From Candidatus Zixiibacteriota bacterium (GTDB lineage: Bacteria > Blakebacterota > Blakebacteria > Blakebacterales > Blakebacteraceae): 6,597 bases of DNA. Made by a program: the position numbers and the translations under genes. This document shows, piece by piece, positions 5,499 through 6,597 of this stretch. Below the pieces are notes generated by a model. The model saw nothing but the letters and a program-made list of their open reading frames with translations. It was not told the DNA's origin and did no database searches. Numbering within the stretch: the first letter of the stretch is position 1; every line of letters starts with the position of its first letter. The stretch is taken from contig JAUVWC010000078.1 in the NCBI GenBank assembly GCA_030604325.1, positions 1 to 6,597 of the forward strand, read 5' to 3'.

Positions 5499-6188
5499 AT
5501 GGCGCCCAAGTTCGGTTACAATGCCTCGCCCACCAGGGAAGAGCGTGAATTGGAGCACATGCTCCATCTCGTCTGGTCTCTAGAAGAGGAGGGGGACCAG
5601 CGGATGGAGACGGTTGTTTCCCGTTGGGAGCAGAACGACGATCCCCAACCACTCGTAGAGAGGGTGATCGGGGGAGGACTGGCGGTTCTGGAGGATGGTG
5701 AGTTCCGGCTTTCTGCAGAGGGCAGGAAGCGGGCGGAGGAAATCGTGCGGAGGCACCGGCTGGCTGAGTACCTTATGAGCGAGGTGTTTCTGCTCGATGA
5801 GGATCAGTACGAGAGGAACGCCTGCGAGTTCGAGCATATATTGAGTCCCGAGGTCACCGAAAGTATCTGCACCCTGTTGGGACACCCTCCCGTCTGCCCC
5901 CACGGACGGCATATTCCAAGGGGTTCCTGCTGTGTCAGGTACGGAGCCGAAGTCAAGCCCCTGGTCGGGCGACTTTCCGATCTGAGCCCGGGAGACGTGG
6001 CGAGGATCGTCTTCATCTCATCCGATCGATCCAAACAGCTCGACCGCCTGAGTACCATGGGGCTAACACCCGGCACGCTGCTGAAGCTTCACCAGCGCCA
6101 TCCCTCGTTCATCCTCGACCTGGGTGAAACCAAGCTGGCCGTGGACCGGGATATCGCCGACGAGATCTACGTAAAAAAAGTAGGATAA
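5499..6188 (+). CDS. DtxR-type metal-dependent regulator fused to FeoA-like domain
   Basis: A 229-residue cytoplasmic protein. Residues 12-75 align with the DtxR/IdeR/MntR winged helix (LEEEG, then GEFRLSAEGRKRAEEIVRRHRLAE), and 76-140 with the metal-binding/dimerisation domain. Metal ligands by alignment with DtxR: His86 and Glu90 (H79, E83), and ACEFEH giving Cys109, Glu112 and His113 (C102, E105, H106); DtxR Met10 aligns with His20, and DtxR H98 appears to be Glu105. The Cys in the primary site is the DtxR/IdeR-like, iron-type arrangement. After the GHPP turn comes a Cys/His cluster, C133-P-H135-G-R-H138 and C144-C145, which could bind another metal or an Fe-S group. Residues 155-229 form an SH3-like FeoA domain (LSDLSPGDVARIVFI, LDRLSTMGLTPGTLLKL, then LAVDRDIADEIYV). 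The recognition-helix region is one residue short against DtxR and poorly conserved. It probably senses Fe2+ and controls its own operon, or acts as the FeoA partner of FeoB. Confidence 0.85.
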   Translation: MAPKFGYNASPTREERELEHMLHLVWSLEEEGDQRMETVVSRWEQNDDPQPLVERVIGGGLAVLEDGEFRLSAEGRKRAEEIVRRHRLAEYLMSEVFLLDEDQYERNACEFEHILSPEVTESICTLLGHPPVCPHGRHIPRGSCCVRYGAEVKPLVGRLSDLSPGDVARIVFISSDRSKQLDRLSTMGLTPGTLLKLHQRHPSFILDLGETKLAVDRDIADEIYVKKVG

Positions 6189-6318
6189 TCCTTCGGACCA
6201 GCCTGTGGGACACGCATATGTTCCGCGGTTCTAGACGTTGAGCGATGAATGTCCTATCATGGGAAACGCCGGCGGTTGGCCAGCGCCCCTTCTTAATCAA
6301 TGTACTGGATCGTAAGCT
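6189..6318 (+). other. Intergenic region after the iron operon
   Basis: A 130-base gap, the largest break after the lipoprotein gene begins, so it likely separates two transcription units. It contains a modest GC-rich inverted pairing near 6271-6287, followed by CCCCTTCTT, but no U-tract strong enough to call an intrinsic terminator. No promoter with good spacing was found: TTGAGC (6238-6243) and TATCAT (6255-6260) are only 11 bases apart. I see no match to a Fur or DtxR operator. Confidence 0.5.
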
Positions 6319-6597
6319 ATGACCGAGCCGAAGAAGGAAAAAGATCACCCCGCTCCCGACCGTCCGTTGCCTCCCGCGATCGACAACATCCTTCCCACCG
6401 CCATCACCAGAGAAATCCGCCTCTGCGATGACTTCCGGGCCGCCTATGAGCGCATGGCGGCCAGGGTGGTGGATATCCACAAGACCCAGAGGCAGATCCA
6501 TCTCGGCGGTGGTGAGGGCAATATCGAGAAGCAGCATGCCAAGGGAAGACTGACCGCACGCGAGCGGGTCGACCTGCTCATCGACGAGGGGAGCCGG
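6319..6597 (+). CDS. Acyl-CoA carboxyltransferase subunit, N-terminal fragment
   Basis: The first 93 codons of a gene that continues past the window end. The segment HLGGGEGNIEKQHAKGRLTARERVDLLIDEGSR (about 61-93) is the hallmark start of the carboxyltransferase (crotonase-like) domain of the propionyl-CoA carboxylase beta / methylmalonyl-CoA carboxyltransferase 12S type: GGG-x-x-x-I-x-x-QH-x-KG-(K/R)-LTARER. These enzymes move carboxyl groups between biotin and acyl-CoA; related proteins also act in sodium-pumping decarboxylases, and the fragment is too short to decide which. The family usually begins about 20 residues before the GGG motif, so this protein has a roughly 40-residue extension, with a Pro/charge-rich start (MTEPKKEKDHPAPDRPLPP) and a helical part (ITREIRLCDDFRAAYERMAA). 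ATG 6319 has only a weak upstream ribosome site, so an internal start (for example ATG 6454) cannot be excluded. It is likely a separate transcription unit from the iron genes. Confidence 0.85.
   Translation, partial: MTEPKKEKDHPAPDRPLPPAIDNILPTAITREIRLCDDFRAAYERMAARVVDIHKTQRQIHLGGGEGNIEKQHAKGRLTARERVDLLIDEGSR

Noticed and set aside
6238..6260. Possible promoter TTGAGC ... TATCAT before the carboxyltransferase gene
   Set aside because: The spacer is 11 bases, too short for a sigma70-type promoter, and no better partner hexamer lies at 16-18 bases.
6271..6295. Possible intrinsic terminator after the DtxR-FeoA gene
   Set aside because: Pairing is only about four base pairs with a bulge, and the following CCCCTTCTT is not a proper U-tract.

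Overview
The window is GC-rich, and every gene I can support lies on the + strand. They are tightly packed, with short gaps or overlaps of a few bases. The gene content suggests an anaerobic or microaerophilic Gram-negative bacterium: a lipoprotein with a lipobox, a secreted beta-rich protein, a Feo ferrous-iron system with a DtxR-type regulator, and a biotin-dependent-type acyl-CoA carboxyltransferase. A deltaproteobacterial (Desulfobacterota-like) origin would fit, but that is inferred from gene content and not shown by a marker gene.

Layout. 1-159 is the C-terminal end of a CorC/HlyC-type (CNNM-like) transporter-associated protein. 160-351 is non-coding and holds a possible sigma70-type promoter. 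352-753 encodes a small lipoprotein. 785-1177 encodes a thioredoxin-fold-like protein without a CXXC motif. 1174-2109 encodes a secreted beta-rich protein of unknown function, overlapping the previous gene by 4 bases. 2178-2474 encodes a 98-residue protein of unknown function. 2467-3462 encodes a tandem GNAT acetyltransferase, overlapping it by 8 bases. 3478-5478 encodes a divergent FeoB. 5499-6188 encodes a DtxR-type metal sensor fused to a C-terminal FeoA-like domain. 6189-6318 is non-coding. 6319 to the end is the start of an acyl-CoA carboxyltransferase subunit.

How the genes fit together. The best-understood unit is feoB followed by the dtxR-feoA fusion: a GTP-dependent ferrous iron permease, then a metal-responsive regulator carrying the FeoA-like domain that usually occurs as a separate small protein. 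No stand-alone feoA or feoC is present in the window. The two most interesting points are in this pair. The FeoB membrane-core motifs depart from the textbook form. The regulator has an intact-looking Cys/Glu/His metal site and an extra Cys/His cluster, but a poorly matching recognition helix. The genes from 352 to 3462 could be co-transcribed with the iron genes, but nothing in their sequence ties them to iron. I see no mobile element, CRISPR array, tRNA or rRNA.
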